DNA from: Ectopseudomonas alcaliphila
GTDB lineage: Bacteria; Pseudomonadota; Gammaproteobacteria; Pseudomonadales; Pseudomonadaceae
Reading direction: 5' to 3'
DNA length: 64,000 bases
NCBI RefSeq assembly: GCF_900101755.1
Contig: NZ_FNAE01000009.1
Span: 62,001-126,000 of the forward strand
This document shows, one piece after another, positions 1 through 7,983 of this stretch. A model generated the notes under the pieces. That model made no database searches, was not told the origin of the DNA, and was given only the letters and a program-made list of their open reading frames with translations. A program made the position numbers and the translations under genes. Position 1 is the first letter of the stretch. Every line of letters starts with the position of its first letter.

Positions 1-2624
1 AGCGCAGGCGCTAGCGAGGGGATGGAGGGCATGGCACGTGGGGCGACGATGCCGCCCATGTCGTAACCGCGCAGGCCGCGACGCATGGCCTCGACCACGG
101 CAACGCCGCCGGCGCGAGCAATGTCCAATTGCGACCACACCACCTCGCCACGGTGCACTACGCCTGCGGGCTCCAGCCGACCACCTGGGCCGGTGTAACC
201 GCCGCCGGCGAAGCCTGGGACAGTTGGCGCAGCGACCGGCGTTCCAGGGATGTCAGGCATAGCGACACGCACCGGAATCACCACTTCTTTCTGGCTCAAC
301 TGCGCAACCAGAGATTCGATGGTAGAGCGCACCTGCTCAATAGTGGCTTCGTCGGTCTTCACCGAAACCGGCATATCCTTCAACTGTGCCGCCTGGTCTT
401 TGAGCTGCTGCATCTCGGAGCGGATGCTTTTCAGCTTGTCCTCGGCATTGCTCTGCTCCAGATCGTTGGCAGCCAGCTCGATTTGCTGCAGCTCCTGAAT
501 AAAGCCACGGAAGCCATATGTGTTCTCACCGGCCGCCGCCAGGTCCTGCAGCATCTTCAGCGCCTGCTGCGCCAGGCGCTGCGCGCCTTCCACATCACCA
601 TTGGCCAGGGCATTGCGGGCGCCGATTTTCAGGTTCTGCGCGGAGCTGTAGCTGGCTTCACCGGTACCACCCAGGCCGGCCAGCGCCTCCTGATACCGCT
701 GCTCGATCTTCAGCCGCTCATCCCGAACTTTCTGCAGGTCTGCGGTGGCCTTTTTCTCAGCCGCCACCAACTTCTTGGCGCCATCCTGAGCTGCCTTGAT
801 TTGCCCTTGCCTCAGGGTTTCAAGCTCGCCGATGTACTTCCTGTAGTCACCCAAAGCAGCGTTGTTCTGCCGCTCCGACTCCGCCCGACGTTCCTCCTCG
901 ATCTGCCGCTGCTCATCACTCATGCCCGAAAGCTCAGTGACCAACAAAGCGCGCATCGCGACCAGGGCCTGGCGTTGCGCCTGCAACTCCTCTTTCGAAT
1001 ACCAGAGGCCAGACAGGGTGCGGTTAAAGCCGGTACCAGCCAGGCTGCGATCAATATCCTTGATCTGTTGATCGAGCTTATCCAGCTCGGCAACGGAGCC
1101 GGTAGCATTCGCGGCGATAAAGCCAATCCGCTTGCCCAGATCGACGAACTCTGAACCACCCTCTGCTGCGGTAGCCGCAAGGGTGACCAGAGCGCTCGCC
1201 AGCGCAACCAGGTTATCGACAACCACCGGGTCAGAGATGACCTTGGTAAGCTCCTCAATAGCGCGAATCAGCGGCTTGGTATCAGCGCTGCCAATTGCCT
1301 CTTCCCAGGCGTTGTTCAAGCGAGTCAGAGCGTCGCCAACTGTCACTTGCATGCTATCGACAGCCTCACCGAGGCTATCGACCTGGCTGATAAGCGCAGG
1401 CACCCAGACGTCCGTGGTCAACTCACCATCCTTGGCCAGGCCGGCCAGCTGCTCACGCGTCACCCCAAGCGAACGGGCCAAGGCATCCGCGAGTGCTGGC
1501 GTGTTGCGGATCACAGCGTTGAACGCGTCGCCCTTCAACTCGCCGTCTTGCAAGGCCTTGTTGATTTGGTCGATAACCGTGGCGGCGCGCTCTCCTTTTG
1601 CGGCGCTGGCTACCAGGCCAAGCCCGAGGGCCTCGGTAAGATTCAATGCGTCCGCATTGGTGAAGCCACGCTCACGTAGCACCGACAACGACCCGATATA
1701 CAGCTCGGCGTTGTTCTTCATGTCGGTATAGGTGCGGTCGCTGATCTCGCGCAAACGTTCCATGCCTTGCGCGTGCTCGGCCTGCGACTCGGAGGCCAGC
1801 CGGATACGATCGTTGATCTCTACCCATTGGTCAGCGGTATTGGTAACGCCTCGCAGGCCACGACCGGCGGCATACAACCCGGCAAGCACGCCAATACCCG
1901 AAAGTGCGCCCGCTCCACGACGCTGCTCAGCGTTCATGTCGCGCAGGGCCTGCTGCGTCTCCCGCACGCGCGTTGTCAGGCTGCGCTGCGCGACGGCCAG
2001 CTCCCGCGCTGTCAGGTTCCCTGACGAGCGCAGCAGCTGGTACTGCCCACGCAGGCGCCCAATCTCAGCCTGCAGGTCCCGATAGCGGCTCACTCCCAGA
2101 TTCTGCCGAGCGCCCTCGAGGTTGGAGGCGCGTTGCTCGCGGGTCAACTGCGCCAATGCTGCCGCCTGGGCGCGGATTCCGCTCACCGCCTGCTCGCTGC
2201 GGCCAGCGCCAAGCGCGCCTTGCAGCTCTTTGCTAAGGCGCTGCTGCTCGGTGACCAGGTTACGGGTATCAATGCCCGCGGCTTGCAACTCGCGGCGACG
2301 TCGGGCCAGCTGCTGCTGGGCCGTGCCCTCGGCGCGCTCCAGGCGCCGCAGCTCATTTACGGCATCGCGGTACTGCGCCGTAAGCTGTTTGCTCGGTTCG
2401 GCAGTGCGCGCCAGTTCATCACCCAGCTCACGCACGCGGTCACGCGCCGAGCGCGTTTGCCGCTCAGCACCCTCCAGGCTGCTTTCCAATTCACGGAAGG
2501 CGTTCACCTGCTTCAGCGGCTTGGCCAACTGATTAACCAGCCCCTGATATTCCTTGCTCAGGCTGCCAATGCCCTTAACAGCATTGTCGACGTCCGCAAC
2601 CAGCCGCAGCTCAACATCAGCCAT
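1..2624 (-). CDS. Phage tail tape measure protein, N-terminal part (runs off the left edge)
   Basis: An open minus-strand frame starts at ATG 2624 and continues past base 1, so at least 874 residues are visible and the C-terminus is missing. The start MADVELRLVADVDNAVKG is typical of tape measure proteins. It is followed by long heptad-like helical stretches rich in Gln, Arg and Glu and then by a Gly/Ala-rich hydrophobic section. In this family the protein sets tail length and helps DNA enter the cell. It follows the G/GT chaperone gene exactly as gene H follows G/T in lambda. The stop of the frameshifted GT frame (TGA 2630..2628) lies 3 bases before the ATG, with AAGGGG upstream as ribosome site. 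Identification rests on position, length and composition. Confidence 0.9.
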   Translation of the reverse strand, partial: MADVELRLVADVDNAVKGIGSLSKEYQGLVNQLAKPLKQVNAFRELESSLEGAERQTRSARDRVRELGDELARTAEPSKQLTAQYRDAVNELRRLERAEGTAQQQLARRRRELQAAGIDTRNLVTEQQRLSKELQGALGAGRSEQAVSGIRAQAAALAQLTREQRASNLEGARQNLGVSRYRDLQAEIGRLRGQYQLLRSSGNLTARELAVAQRSLTTRVRETQQALRDMNAEQRRGAGALSGIGVLAGLYAAGRGLRGVTNTADQWVEINDRIRLASESQAEHAQGMERLREISDRTYTDMKNNAELYIGSLSVLRERGFTNADALNLTEALGLGLVASAAKGERAATVIDQINKALQDGELKGDAFNAVIRNTPALADALARSLGVTREQLAGLAKDGELTTDVWVPALISQVDSLGEAVDSMQVTVGDALTRLNNAWEEAIGSADTKPLIRAIEELTKVISDPVVVDNLVALASALVTLAATAAEGGSEFVDLGKRIGFIAANATGSVAELDKLDQQIKDIDRSLAGTGFNRTLSGLWYSKEELQAQRQALVAMRALLVTELSGMSDEQRQIEEERRAESERQNNAALGDYRKYIGELETLRQGQIKAAQDGAKKLVAAEKKATADLQKVRDERLKIEQRYQEALAGLGGTGEASYSSAQNLKIGARNALANGDVEGAQRLAQQALKMLQDLAAAGENTYGFRGFIQELQQIELAANDLEQSNAEDKLKSIRSEMQQLKDQAAQLKDMPVSVKTDEATIEQVRSTIESLVAQLSQKEVVIPVRVAMPDIPGTPVAAPTVPGFAGGGYTGPGGRLEPAGVVHRGEVVWSQLDIARAGGVAVVEAMRRGLRGYDMGGIVAPRAMPSIPSLAPA

Positions 2625-2627
2625 ACA

Positions 2628-3037
2628 TCACCCCTTGATTGCGTGCAGGAACAGGGTCCACGGATAGGCCCAAACGCCATGATGACCAAGCCGCACCAGC
2701 TGGCAGGCCAGCTTATCCAGGTCTCTCAGGCTTGCTTCAGCGGGCTGGCTACCTTGGCCAGCATGCGAAAAAAACTGGGGTTGGCCTCCTTGCAGCCTTC
2801 CACCAGCACCTCCAGGTCACTGGGCAGCATTTGCTCAAGGTCGACCAGCTTCAGGCCTGTGAATAACGGCAGGTCCGGCAAGCGCACATCCTCGAGCAAC
2901 AGCTCATCGATTAGGTCATTACCTGGCGTGGCTTGCAGCAGCCCGCGCACCTGAGCAACGGTCAGCTCCATGCAGCAAACGCGCGTACCGTCGCCGAGGG
3001 TTTTGATAACAGACTTACCGGTAGTGCCTTCGCTCAT
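2628..3037 (-). CDS. Predicted -1 frameshift fusion GT (tail assembly chaperone, long form)
   Basis: The coding strand reads AGT TTT TTT CGC at the end of the G gene, which fits the X XXY YYZ slippery heptamer as T TTT TTT (2774..2768). From that point the -1 frame is open for 46 codons, through a segment containing the residues LRDLDKLACQLVRLG and ending AIKG, to TGA 2630..2628 just before the tape measure start. Lambda makes gpG and gpGT the same way, and many long-tailed phages keep this feature. The open frame and the heptamer phase are seen directly. That slippage happens here is inferred. Confidence 0.7.
2726..3037 (-). CDS. Phage tail assembly chaperone (lambda gpG analogue)
   Basis: The 103-residue acidic protein begins MSEGTTGKSVIKTL and lies between the tail tube gene (with a moron-like insertion) and the tape measure gene, the position of lambda G. 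Such chaperones coat the tape measure protein during tail assembly. Codons for Pro-Ser-Phe-Phe-Arg near the C-terminus contain a run of seven T on the coding strand (2774..2768) in the phase expected for a -1 slip. The zero frame ends 14 codons after this run at TGA 2728..2726. A GGGGATTGAG ribosome site precedes ATG 3037. A terminator lies immediately upstream, so expression probably depends on read-through from the late promoter. Confidence 0.8.
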   Translation of the reverse strand: MSEGTTGKSVIKTLGDGTRVCCMELTVAQVRGLLQATPGNDLIDELLLEDVRLPDLPLFTGLKLVDLEQMLPSDLEVLVEGCKEANPSFFRMLAKVASPLKQA

Positions 3038-3054
3038 CTCAATCCCCGGGCAAT

Positions 3055-3076
3055 AAAAAACCCGCCGAAGCGGGTT
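3055..3076 (-). terminator. Rho-independent terminator after the moron-like gene
   Basis: AACCCGC pairs with GCGGGTT around a four-base loop, and the run of A at 3055 to 3060 becomes a U tract for minus-strand transcription. It sits between the stop of the 3093..3458 gene and the start of the tail chaperone gene, so it is a terminator inside the late operon. That is expected for a moron and would have to be bypassed by antiterminated late transcription. Confidence 0.75.
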
Positions 3077-3092
3077 GTGTGTTGATTTGGGC

Positions 3093-3458
3093 CTAGCCTT
3101 TCAGCCTGATCAGCTTATTAACTGCTCGACCAGTACACAGCAGTCGAACCTTGTTGCCATCGACGAAGGCCACTTCTGCTGCGTTGTGTTTCTCCGAAAC
3201 GAAGCCGCCAAGCGCACCGATCAGCAGGCCAGCTACCAACCCAACGCCGCCTAGAAAAGCGGTCAGAATCAGCCCCAGCAGCAATGCGCCGATCAGCGCA
3301 CTACCCACGCTAAAGCGCTTTTCGTTCACCTGGTCGACTTCGACGCTTTGAATCTGCGCCGGTGTATAGCTGGCCTTCTTGGACGACTCGATATGCAGCT
3401 TGCCGCCGCCAATGAAGGCCGAGCCCTTTATGCCGAATGTCCCTGCAATGATCTTCAT
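3093..3458 (-). CDS. Small membrane protein, moron-like insertion between tail tube and tail chaperone genes
   Basis: I do not recognise the family. The start MKIIAGTFGIKG (ATG 3458) is chosen because an AGGAGGAAAC ribosome site precedes it directly; an upstream in-frame ATG at 3518 has none. The 121-residue product has a basic beta-rich N-terminal half. A glycine-rich hydrophobic hairpin follows (residues about 50 to 85, rich in GALLLG, GLVAGLL and GALGG patterns), and the tail is polar. Lambda-type phages have nothing between V and G, so the gene is an extra. It has its own strong ribosome site, a possible promoter upstream (3482..3510) and a terminator downstream, the classical signs of a moron expressed in the lysogen. 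Superinfection exclusion or another surface change would fit but is not shown. Confidence 0.6.
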   Translation of the reverse strand: MKIIAGTFGIKGSAFIGGGKLHIESSKKASYTPAQIQSVEVDQVNEKRFSVGSALIGALLLGLILTAFLGGVGLVAGLLIGALGGFVSEKHNAAEVAFVDGNKVRLLCTGRAVNKLIRLKG

Positions 3459-3481
3459 GTTTCCTCCTATCGACTGGAGGG

Positions 3482-3510
3482 AATCTAGCCCATCATGCTG
3501 GACACGAAAA
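3482..3510 (-). promoter_or_regulatory. Possible sigma-70 promoter of the moron-like gene
   Basis: On the minus strand TTTTCG (3510..3505) and TAGATT (3487..3482) are separated by 17 bases, 23 bases upstream of ATG 3458. The -10 box is good and the -35 box weak. It lies in the short gap after the tail tube stop codon. Confidence 0.35.
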
Positions 3511-3532
3511 GCGGCCATCCCTGGCCACTACC

Positions 3533-4321
3533 TCAAGCCGGCAGCGGCTTCTCCTTCATGATCTTCATGTAAGGCGACACACCGACGCCGGAGCGGGAGG
3601 TATCGCCAAGCACCTCGCAGGTTACCTCCATACCCATGAAGTCTTCGACGTTGATCCAGCTCAGCGCTGCCACCAGGTCGAACTTGCAGATGTAGTAGAG
3701 GTTGTTGGTGCGTTTCTGCGTACCGACTGCGTTCACGCCTTCGAACAGGATCTCCAACTCGACCTGGCTGCCGGCCAGCGGCTGGATATCGTCGATGGGA
3801 GCGCTGACGTAGTCGACCTCCAGCTGGTATTCCTCGTCTGCAGCCTCAGCTGCCGCGATTGCAGTGGCCAGCGCACCGCCTGGCAGCGGCTCGATACCGG
3901 AGCCAGTGAGGCGGAAGTCGATGTCTTCGTCGTACTCCACCAGGCCGGTCTCGGCGTCGACCACAGCCGTGATGCTGAGCGGCATCTTGCTGAGCATGCT
4001 GACCATGTTGACGCCAACCGTGACCACCTCACCGGTTACCGGCTCCGATGGCAGATCATTCACCGTGGCCCACAGGAAGCGGGCGAAGTTCGCGGTGAAA
4101 AACTCACGGAAGTTGAAGGCCAGGGTCATGGCCGTCACGCGACTGTAGGTGTCGTAGTTACCGCCAGACGGGATCATGGTGTTGGCCAAGGTGATTTTGT
4201 TCACCTCGTGGTTCTGGGTCATGGTGGAACCAAGGCCCATCGGGGCGAAGGGCTTGCCGGTGCCCGACGGGCGACAAAGGATGCGACCCGCGACAATGAA
4301 CGTCTCTTTTACCCAGGCCAT
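3533..4321 (-). CDS. Phage major tail tube protein (lambda gpV position)
   Basis: This 262-residue protein (MAWVKETFIVAGRILCRP) polymerises, by family analogy, into the tail tube. It is beta-rich with a central acidic, Ala-rich insertion near residues 150 to 175, and ends in MKIMKEKPLPA. It lies after the tail terminator (U-like) gene and before the chaperone G, as V does in lambda. Its start overlaps the stop of the 67-residue gene upstream. The assignment rests on synteny and overall character rather than on a strict motif. Confidence 0.8.
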   Translation of the reverse strand: MAWVKETFIVAGRILCRPSGTGKPFAPMGLGSTMTQNHEVNKITLANTMIPSGGNYDTYSRVTAMTLAFNFREFFTANFARFLWATVNDLPSEPVTGEVVTVGVNMVSMLSKMPLSITAVVDAETGLVEYDEDIDFRLTGSGIEPLPGGALATAIAAAEAADEEYQLEVDYVSAPIDDIQPLAGSQVELEILFEGVNAVGTQKRTNNLYYICKFDLVAALSWINVEDFMGMEVTCEVLGDTSRSGVGVSPYMKIMKEKPLPA

Positions 4322-4524
4322 TACTTGCCCCCCTCTTCAGCCGTTTTGGCGACTTTGCCCAGCTGCTGCAGCCAGGCCTTCTGGTGTGGCAGCACGCTGA
4401 TTTTGCTGCCGGCTTTGCACGGCTTGCCGCCGTGTTCGTGATCCGCGACCAGCTCGACCTCTTCGCGCTTGGCTTTCTCTTTCTCGCCGCCCGCCGGGGC
4501 CGCTTCTTGCTTGCGTCCGCTCAT
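4321..4524 (-). CDS. Small phage protein of unknown function between U-like and V-like genes
   Basis: The 67-residue product is very charged in its N-terminal half (many Glu and Lys). It ends in a short module with HGGKPCKAGSKISVLPHQ and a tryptophan, which resembles the small beta modules (DUF7210-like) that phages encode near head and tail genes. The gene overlaps both neighbours by a few bases (ATGA type at 4524/4521, and its stop at 4321 against the V start), so it is translated in the structural operon. No function can be given. Confidence 0.6.
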   Translation of the reverse strand: MSGRKQEAAPAGGEKEKAKREEVELVADHEHGGKPCKAGSKISVLPHQKAWLQQLGKVAKTAEEGGK

Positions 4525-4991
4525 GGTGTTCTACCTGCGTTGATGTGGATGTGAAGTTGGAGTGGGAACAACACGGTGCCGGCCGCAAGGCCTTCACCAG
4601 GCGGGAACATCTGGCCAGGCTCCAGCGTTACCTGACGCGGCCCCTTTGGTCCCCATGGGTTGGGGATGCCTTCCGGCACCTGCAGGCAGGCCACCAGATC
4701 GCAATACAGCTCTTCAAGCTGCTCGAGGTAGTCATCGCGACTACCGTCCACGGCACCAACAATGCGCCGGCCTACCCGGGTCAGAACCGCCCCCTGCCCC
4801 CAACTGCCCGGAACGTAGAGGCCTGGCTGCTTCGCGATGAAGGGGAACACCAGGTCATCGCTCTGCATCAGGTCGCTGAGCCAGCCTTCCTTGATGCGCG
4901 TACCGGCGTCGGTCAGGTAGCCATTGGCAGGCGTGATCTGCCCAAGGCGGTCGACCAGGGCCTGGTCCGCCTGCTTGATGGGGTTGGTCAT
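4521..4991 (-). CDS. Phage minor tail protein U-like (tail terminator)
   Basis: The 156-residue protein begins MTNPIKQADQALVDRLGQI and has the size of tail terminators, which form the ring that ends tail-tube growth. The position between the Z-like and V-like genes is that of lambda U. The segment SRDDYLEQLEELYCDLVACL is a helix seen in such proteins. The start overlaps the Z-like stop (4988..4991, ATGA). Direct sequence evidence is modest and the call depends mainly on gene order. Confidence 0.65.
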   Translation of the reverse strand: MTNPIKQADQALVDRLGQITPANGYLTDAGTRIKEGWLSDLMQSDDLVFPFIAKQPGLYVPGSWGQGAVLTRVGRRIVGAVDGSRDDYLEQLEELYCDLVACLQVPEGIPNPWGPKGPRQVTLEPGQMFPPGEGLAAGTVLFPLQLHIHINAGRTP

Positions 4992-5548
4992 AGGTCAATC
5001 CGCCTCAGCTGGCGTTCGGTCTCTGCCTCGAGCTTGCGCTCGGCGTCGGCACCGATGTCTTCGAGCTTGGTGTTGAGTACCTGCGAGGGTGACGGGCCGT
5101 GCAGCACTTCCAGCGGCAACCGGGGCTTGCCGATACGCTCGGCAATCAACCCGCCTTTGGGGCCAATGGGGGCGATGAAGGCGCCCTCGTTCAGCTCCGT
5201 CCAGCCTTTGCCGACATCCACCCGCACGCCGGCCGCTACGCGCTTGCCGTTCTTCCCTTGCCGCCACAGCTGGCGGTGTGGGAACTGGCTGAGCGTTACG
5301 CCGCGAGAGCGCGCGTAGATGATCACGCGCAGGTCTTCCGGCGTGGCGGGTATGAAGTTGACTTCCCTCTGGATGTAGCTGGGCTTGAGGTTGATCTCGT
5401 CGCGGATCTCGCGCCAACTCTGGGTGCGCGTGCTGCGGCCTACGGTGTTGAGTGCCAGCTGGATGGCGCGCCGGAGCTTGTCCGGCGCGGCATCGAAGCG
5501 GGTAGCATCACCACGGAACTCGACCCGCACGCTGTCATAGCCAGCCAT
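4988..5548 (-). CDS. Phage minor tail protein Z-like
   Basis: The product (186 residues from MAGYDSVRVEF) matches the minor tail Z family in order and pattern: an N-terminal helix with LRRAIQLALNTVGRSTRT, a central basic stretch and a C-terminal charged helix DAERKLEAETERQLRR. In lambda, Z helps join tails to heads. ATG 5548 is preferred over an in-frame ATG eight codons upstream because GGAGGTGA lies just before it and because it overlaps the stop of the FII-like gene (TGATG), which indicates coupled translation. Confidence 0.75.
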   Translation of the reverse strand: MAGYDSVRVEFRGDATRFDAAPDKLRRAIQLALNTVGRSTRTQSWREIRDEINLKPSYIQREVNFIPATPEDLRVIIYARSRGVTLSQFPHRQLWRQGKNGKRVAAGVRVDVGKGWTELNEGAFIAPIGPKGGLIAERIGKPRLPLEVLHGPSPSQVLNTKLEDIGADAERKLEAETERQLRRIDL

Positions 5549-5874
5549 CAGGTCACCTCCAGCACCGACCACCGCTCGACAAGGCCATCGGTGTCGATGA
5601 AGTCATCGAGCTTGAACCGCCCCTCGGCCAGATCCAGCAGCCCGCCGCGCTTGCCGCGCACCTGGTGGGTACGCAATGAGGCGACGATCTTCACTGAGCG
5701 GAACATGCCGTCGGCGCCGGTCACCGCCACGTCGCGCCCCAGCATCACCTCGCAGCATTGCGGGGCGCCGTTGGGTGGCGTGTAGGTAGGCTTGCCTTGG
5801 CAGCGATCCTCCCCGAACACGCGGAAGAGGCTGTCGTCAGCTCGCCGCATGAGTCGGTCGAAGTCGCTGCTCAT
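5548..5874 (-). CDS. Phage head-tail joining protein (lambda gpFII-like)
   Basis: This 108-residue protein (MSSDFDRLMRRADDSLFRVFG) has the size and start typical of FII-like proteins, which attach to the filled head and form the tail-docking surface. It contains PPNGAPQCCEVMLGRDV followed by a beta-rich half. It lies between the small FI-position gene and Z, as in lambda, and its stop overlaps the Z start. Confidence 0.7.
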   Translation of the reverse strand: MSSDFDRLMRRADDSLFRVFGEDRCQGKPTYTPPNGAPQCCEVMLGRDVAVTGADGMFRSVKIVASLRTHQVRGKRGGLLDLAEGRFKLDDFIDTDGLVERWSVLEVT

Positions 5875-5876
5875 GG

Positions 5877-6104
5877 TCAGTCGCCCGAGTTGTCGTCGCC
5901 GGTGCCATCCTGCTGAGTGTTGTCAGCATCGGGCTTGGCTTTCGCGGTGACGCCGGCCTCCTCGATCACACCACGGTCGAGCAGCTCCTTTACCAGCGCC
6001 GCCGGCACGTCCTGCGGCTCGGGCGAGCTTTTGATAACGACCTTCTTGCCACCCGCCTTGGGGATGCCATGGATGGTGGTTTTCACGATGTATTGCTTTG
6101 CCAT
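5877..6104 (-). CDS. Small phage protein in the FI position
   Basis: The 75-residue product starts MAKQYIVKTTIHGIPKAGGKK and has a compact beta module up to about residue 48 (ending LLDRGVIEEAG). A very acidic disordered tail rich in Asp and Gly follows. It sits between the major capsid and FII-like genes. Lambda FI, the packaging stimulator, occupies this place but is longer, so homology is not claimed. Two bases separate it from the next gene. Confidence 0.6.
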   Translation of the reverse strand: MAKQYIVKTTIHGIPKAGGKKVVIKSSPEPQDVPAALVKELLDRGVIEEAGVTAKAKPDADNTQQDGTGDDNSGD

Positions 6105-6155
6105 GTGCTTTCTCCTGCAGGCGCGCCGCAGCGCGCCTCAGTGGCTGAAGCCTGA

Positions 6156-7181
6156 TCAGGCGACCAGGACGAAGGTGAACTCGTCGGCGTCGAACAGCAC
6201 CGGCACCGGGGCGGTCTGCGTTTGCAGCCACTCGACACTGGGGTTGTCGGTGAACCAGTTGGACGGGTAGCGCTCAGCAGCCGCGATGCCGTTGGCGTTG
6301 GCCTTGGCATCCTGAATGCCGCCGTAGGCCATCACGTTGTCTGCCATGGCGGGCGCCACAAGCACACCGTACTCGGGCATGAAGTTGACCTTCTGCCCTT
6401 CGTCGTTGGTGTACTTGCCGGTGTAGACGATGATTTCGTACTCACCGAAGAAGCCCTTGCGCATGACTTCCTTCTCCAGCTGCGGGCCGAGCTCCAACTG
6501 GCTGGTGCTGCCACGGCGGGTGTCGAGCTTCTCCTTCACCGCCTTGAAGCGGGAGAACAGACGCCAGGCACCTTTACCCATCATCAGCACACCAGCAGAA
6601 CCGGTGGTGAGCGCCGCCCAGTCTTCGATATCGTCGGTGGGGTCGTAGGTTTCCGGGTCTACGGTGTCCCACTTCGCGGCACCAGCCAGGACAATCTGGT
6701 TGTCCGGGTTGCGACCGTAGTCCACCTCGACCGGCGGGTGGTCGGGGCCTTCCATGGTGACCTTGCCGTAGAGGATGGCCTCCACCGCCATCCACTCTTC
6801 GCGGGCGACGATGTTCTCCTCCTGCTCGACGAGGATGTCCGCCACGACCGCGTCATGACGCTGTGCCGGGCTCATTTCGCCATTCAGCGCTTCGCCCAGG
6901 CGACGCTTGAGCAGGCGGGTCGGGCGCACCACATCGGTTTCCTTGATGTAGGCCGGCTTCATGGTGGTGAGGAAGCCGCCACGCTCGCGCCGCGCGCGGC
7001 CGGAGACCAGTGGGGAAACGAAGGGAGCCAGGCGGCGATCCTTCTTGATTTTGTCGAAGGCCACTTCTTCGGTGTCGAAGGTGGCGGCAGTTGGGAAGAA
7101 CATCTGCAGGAACAGCGGGGTGAACTTCGGCAGAAGTTCCTTCACACCCAACAGGGTGGTCGTATCGTAGCCAGCGGCCAT
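6156..7181 (-). CDS. Phage major capsid protein (lambda gpE family)
   Basis: The 341-residue protein fits the lambda E family in length and pattern. It has an N-terminal TTTLLGVKELLPKFTPLFL, a conserved block with VSGRARRERGG and KPAYIKETDVVRP, the segment FLTTMKPAY, and a C-terminal FTFVLVA. It forms the icosahedral shell with the decoration protein encoded just upstream (7244..7594). The order D then E matches lambda. Start ATG 7181 has AGGAGACTGAAC upstream. Confidence 0.92.
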   Translation of the reverse strand: MAAGYDTTTLLGVKELLPKFTPLFLQMFFPTAATFDTEEVAFDKIKKDRRLAPFVSPLVSGRARRERGGFLTTMKPAYIKETDVVRPTRLLKRRLGEALNGEMSPAQRHDAVVADILVEQEENIVAREEWMAVEAILYGKVTMEGPDHPPVEVDYGRNPDNQIVLAGAAKWDTVDPETYDPTDDIEDWAALTTGSAGVLMMGKGAWRLFSRFKAVKEKLDTRRGSTSQLELGPQLEKEVMRKGFFGEYEIIVYTGKYTNDEGQKVNFMPEYGVLVAPAMADNVMAYGGIQDAKANANGIAAAERYPSNWFTDNPSVEWLQTQTAPVPVLFDADEFTFVLVA

Positions 7182-7243
7182 GTTCAGTCTCCTGAAATGA
7201 TAAAGGCCGCTGTTGCGGCCCTGATGAGGTTGGGTAGTTGCCG

Positions 7244-7594
7244 TTAAACCGGCAGCTGCAGGCTGATCGGCGTGCCGACGAAGGCGCCCAGCTTCTGCGC
7301 GTCAGTGGTACCAACAGGCCAAGCAACCTGCTCGGGGTTGAAGGTGCCGGTTTTGATCACCTGCGCCTGCTGGTCGCCGCCAGTGGCATCGACCGCGTAG
7401 GCGGTGATGTAAACGGCCACTTCACGGCCGTCATCGCCGGCTGGGTCCCAGGCAACGACTTTGCCGCTGGCGGATACCACGCCCAGTGGCTTCTTCTCAG
7501 GCAGGTTCTGGCCAGAGAGGATCGTCACCAACGTGGTCTGGTACGAGTCGGAACCGGTCACCCAGTTATCGACGGGCTGCTGTACGGTGGCCAT
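7244..7594 (-). CDS. Phage head decoration protein (gpD-like)
   Basis: The 116-residue beta-rich protein has the length of lambda gpD (about 110 residues) and includes the family pattern of a shared hydrophobic core with DNWVTGSD near the N-terminus and VKTGTF-like NPEQVAWP near the C-terminus. Such proteins bind as trimers on the expanded capsid and stabilise it after packaging. The gene shares base 7594 with the stop of the protease/scaffold gene and precedes the capsid gene. Confidence 0.88.
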   Translation of the reverse strand: MATVQQPVDNWVTGSDSYQTTLVTILSGQNLPEKKPLGVVSASGKVVAWDPAGDDGREVAVYITAYAVDATGGDQQAQVIKTGTFNPEQVAWPVGTTDAQKLGAFVGTPISLQLPV

Positions 7595-7983
7595 CAGACT
7601 TTCGCTCCCGTGGCTTTGGCCCAGTTGCCGACGATGGCTTGGGCCTGGTTGGGTTTTGCGTCACCGCCACCAGAGGTGAGGTTCGGCTGTTCTTCGTTGG
7701 CCATCATCTTGTCCAGCGCGGTGCTGGCATCGAGGGTGGCGCCCTGCTCTTTCTCAGCTGCTGCCAACATGGTGCCGGCTTCATCCACGCTCATCGAGGT
7801 GTTGAAGGCCAGGTGGTTGGCGAGCTTGCCGCGGCCTTCGGCTTCGGCGTGCTGCAGGATGCCCTGCACGCGCGTGCGCTCGGCACTGGCGGTTGCAGCG
7901 GCGTCGATGGTGGCCGGGGCCGGGCTGGCCGCCTGGGCAGGCGGTGCAGCTTCGGCAGTCGGCGCGGGGTTATCTCCAGCCAT
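7594..7983 (-). CDS. Predicted internal in-frame scaffold protein (Nu3-like)
   Basis: ATG 7983 is codon 310 of the protease gene and has AGGAG eight bases upstream, unusual for a random internal codon. Translation from it gives 129 residues starting MAGDNPAPTAEAAPP: an Ala/Pro linker, then helices with RTRVQGILQHAEAEGRGKLA and a C-terminal segment ending AKATGAKV. Lambda Nu3 is made in this manner from within C. The start codon and ribosome site are seen; use of the start is inferred. Confidence 0.6.
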   Translation of the reverse strand: MAGDNPAPTAEAAPPAQAASPAPATIDAAATASAERTRVQGILQHAEAEGRGKLANHLAFNTSMSVDEAGTMLAAAEKEQGATLDASTALDKMMANEEQPNLTSGGGDAKPNQAQAIVGNWAKATGAKV

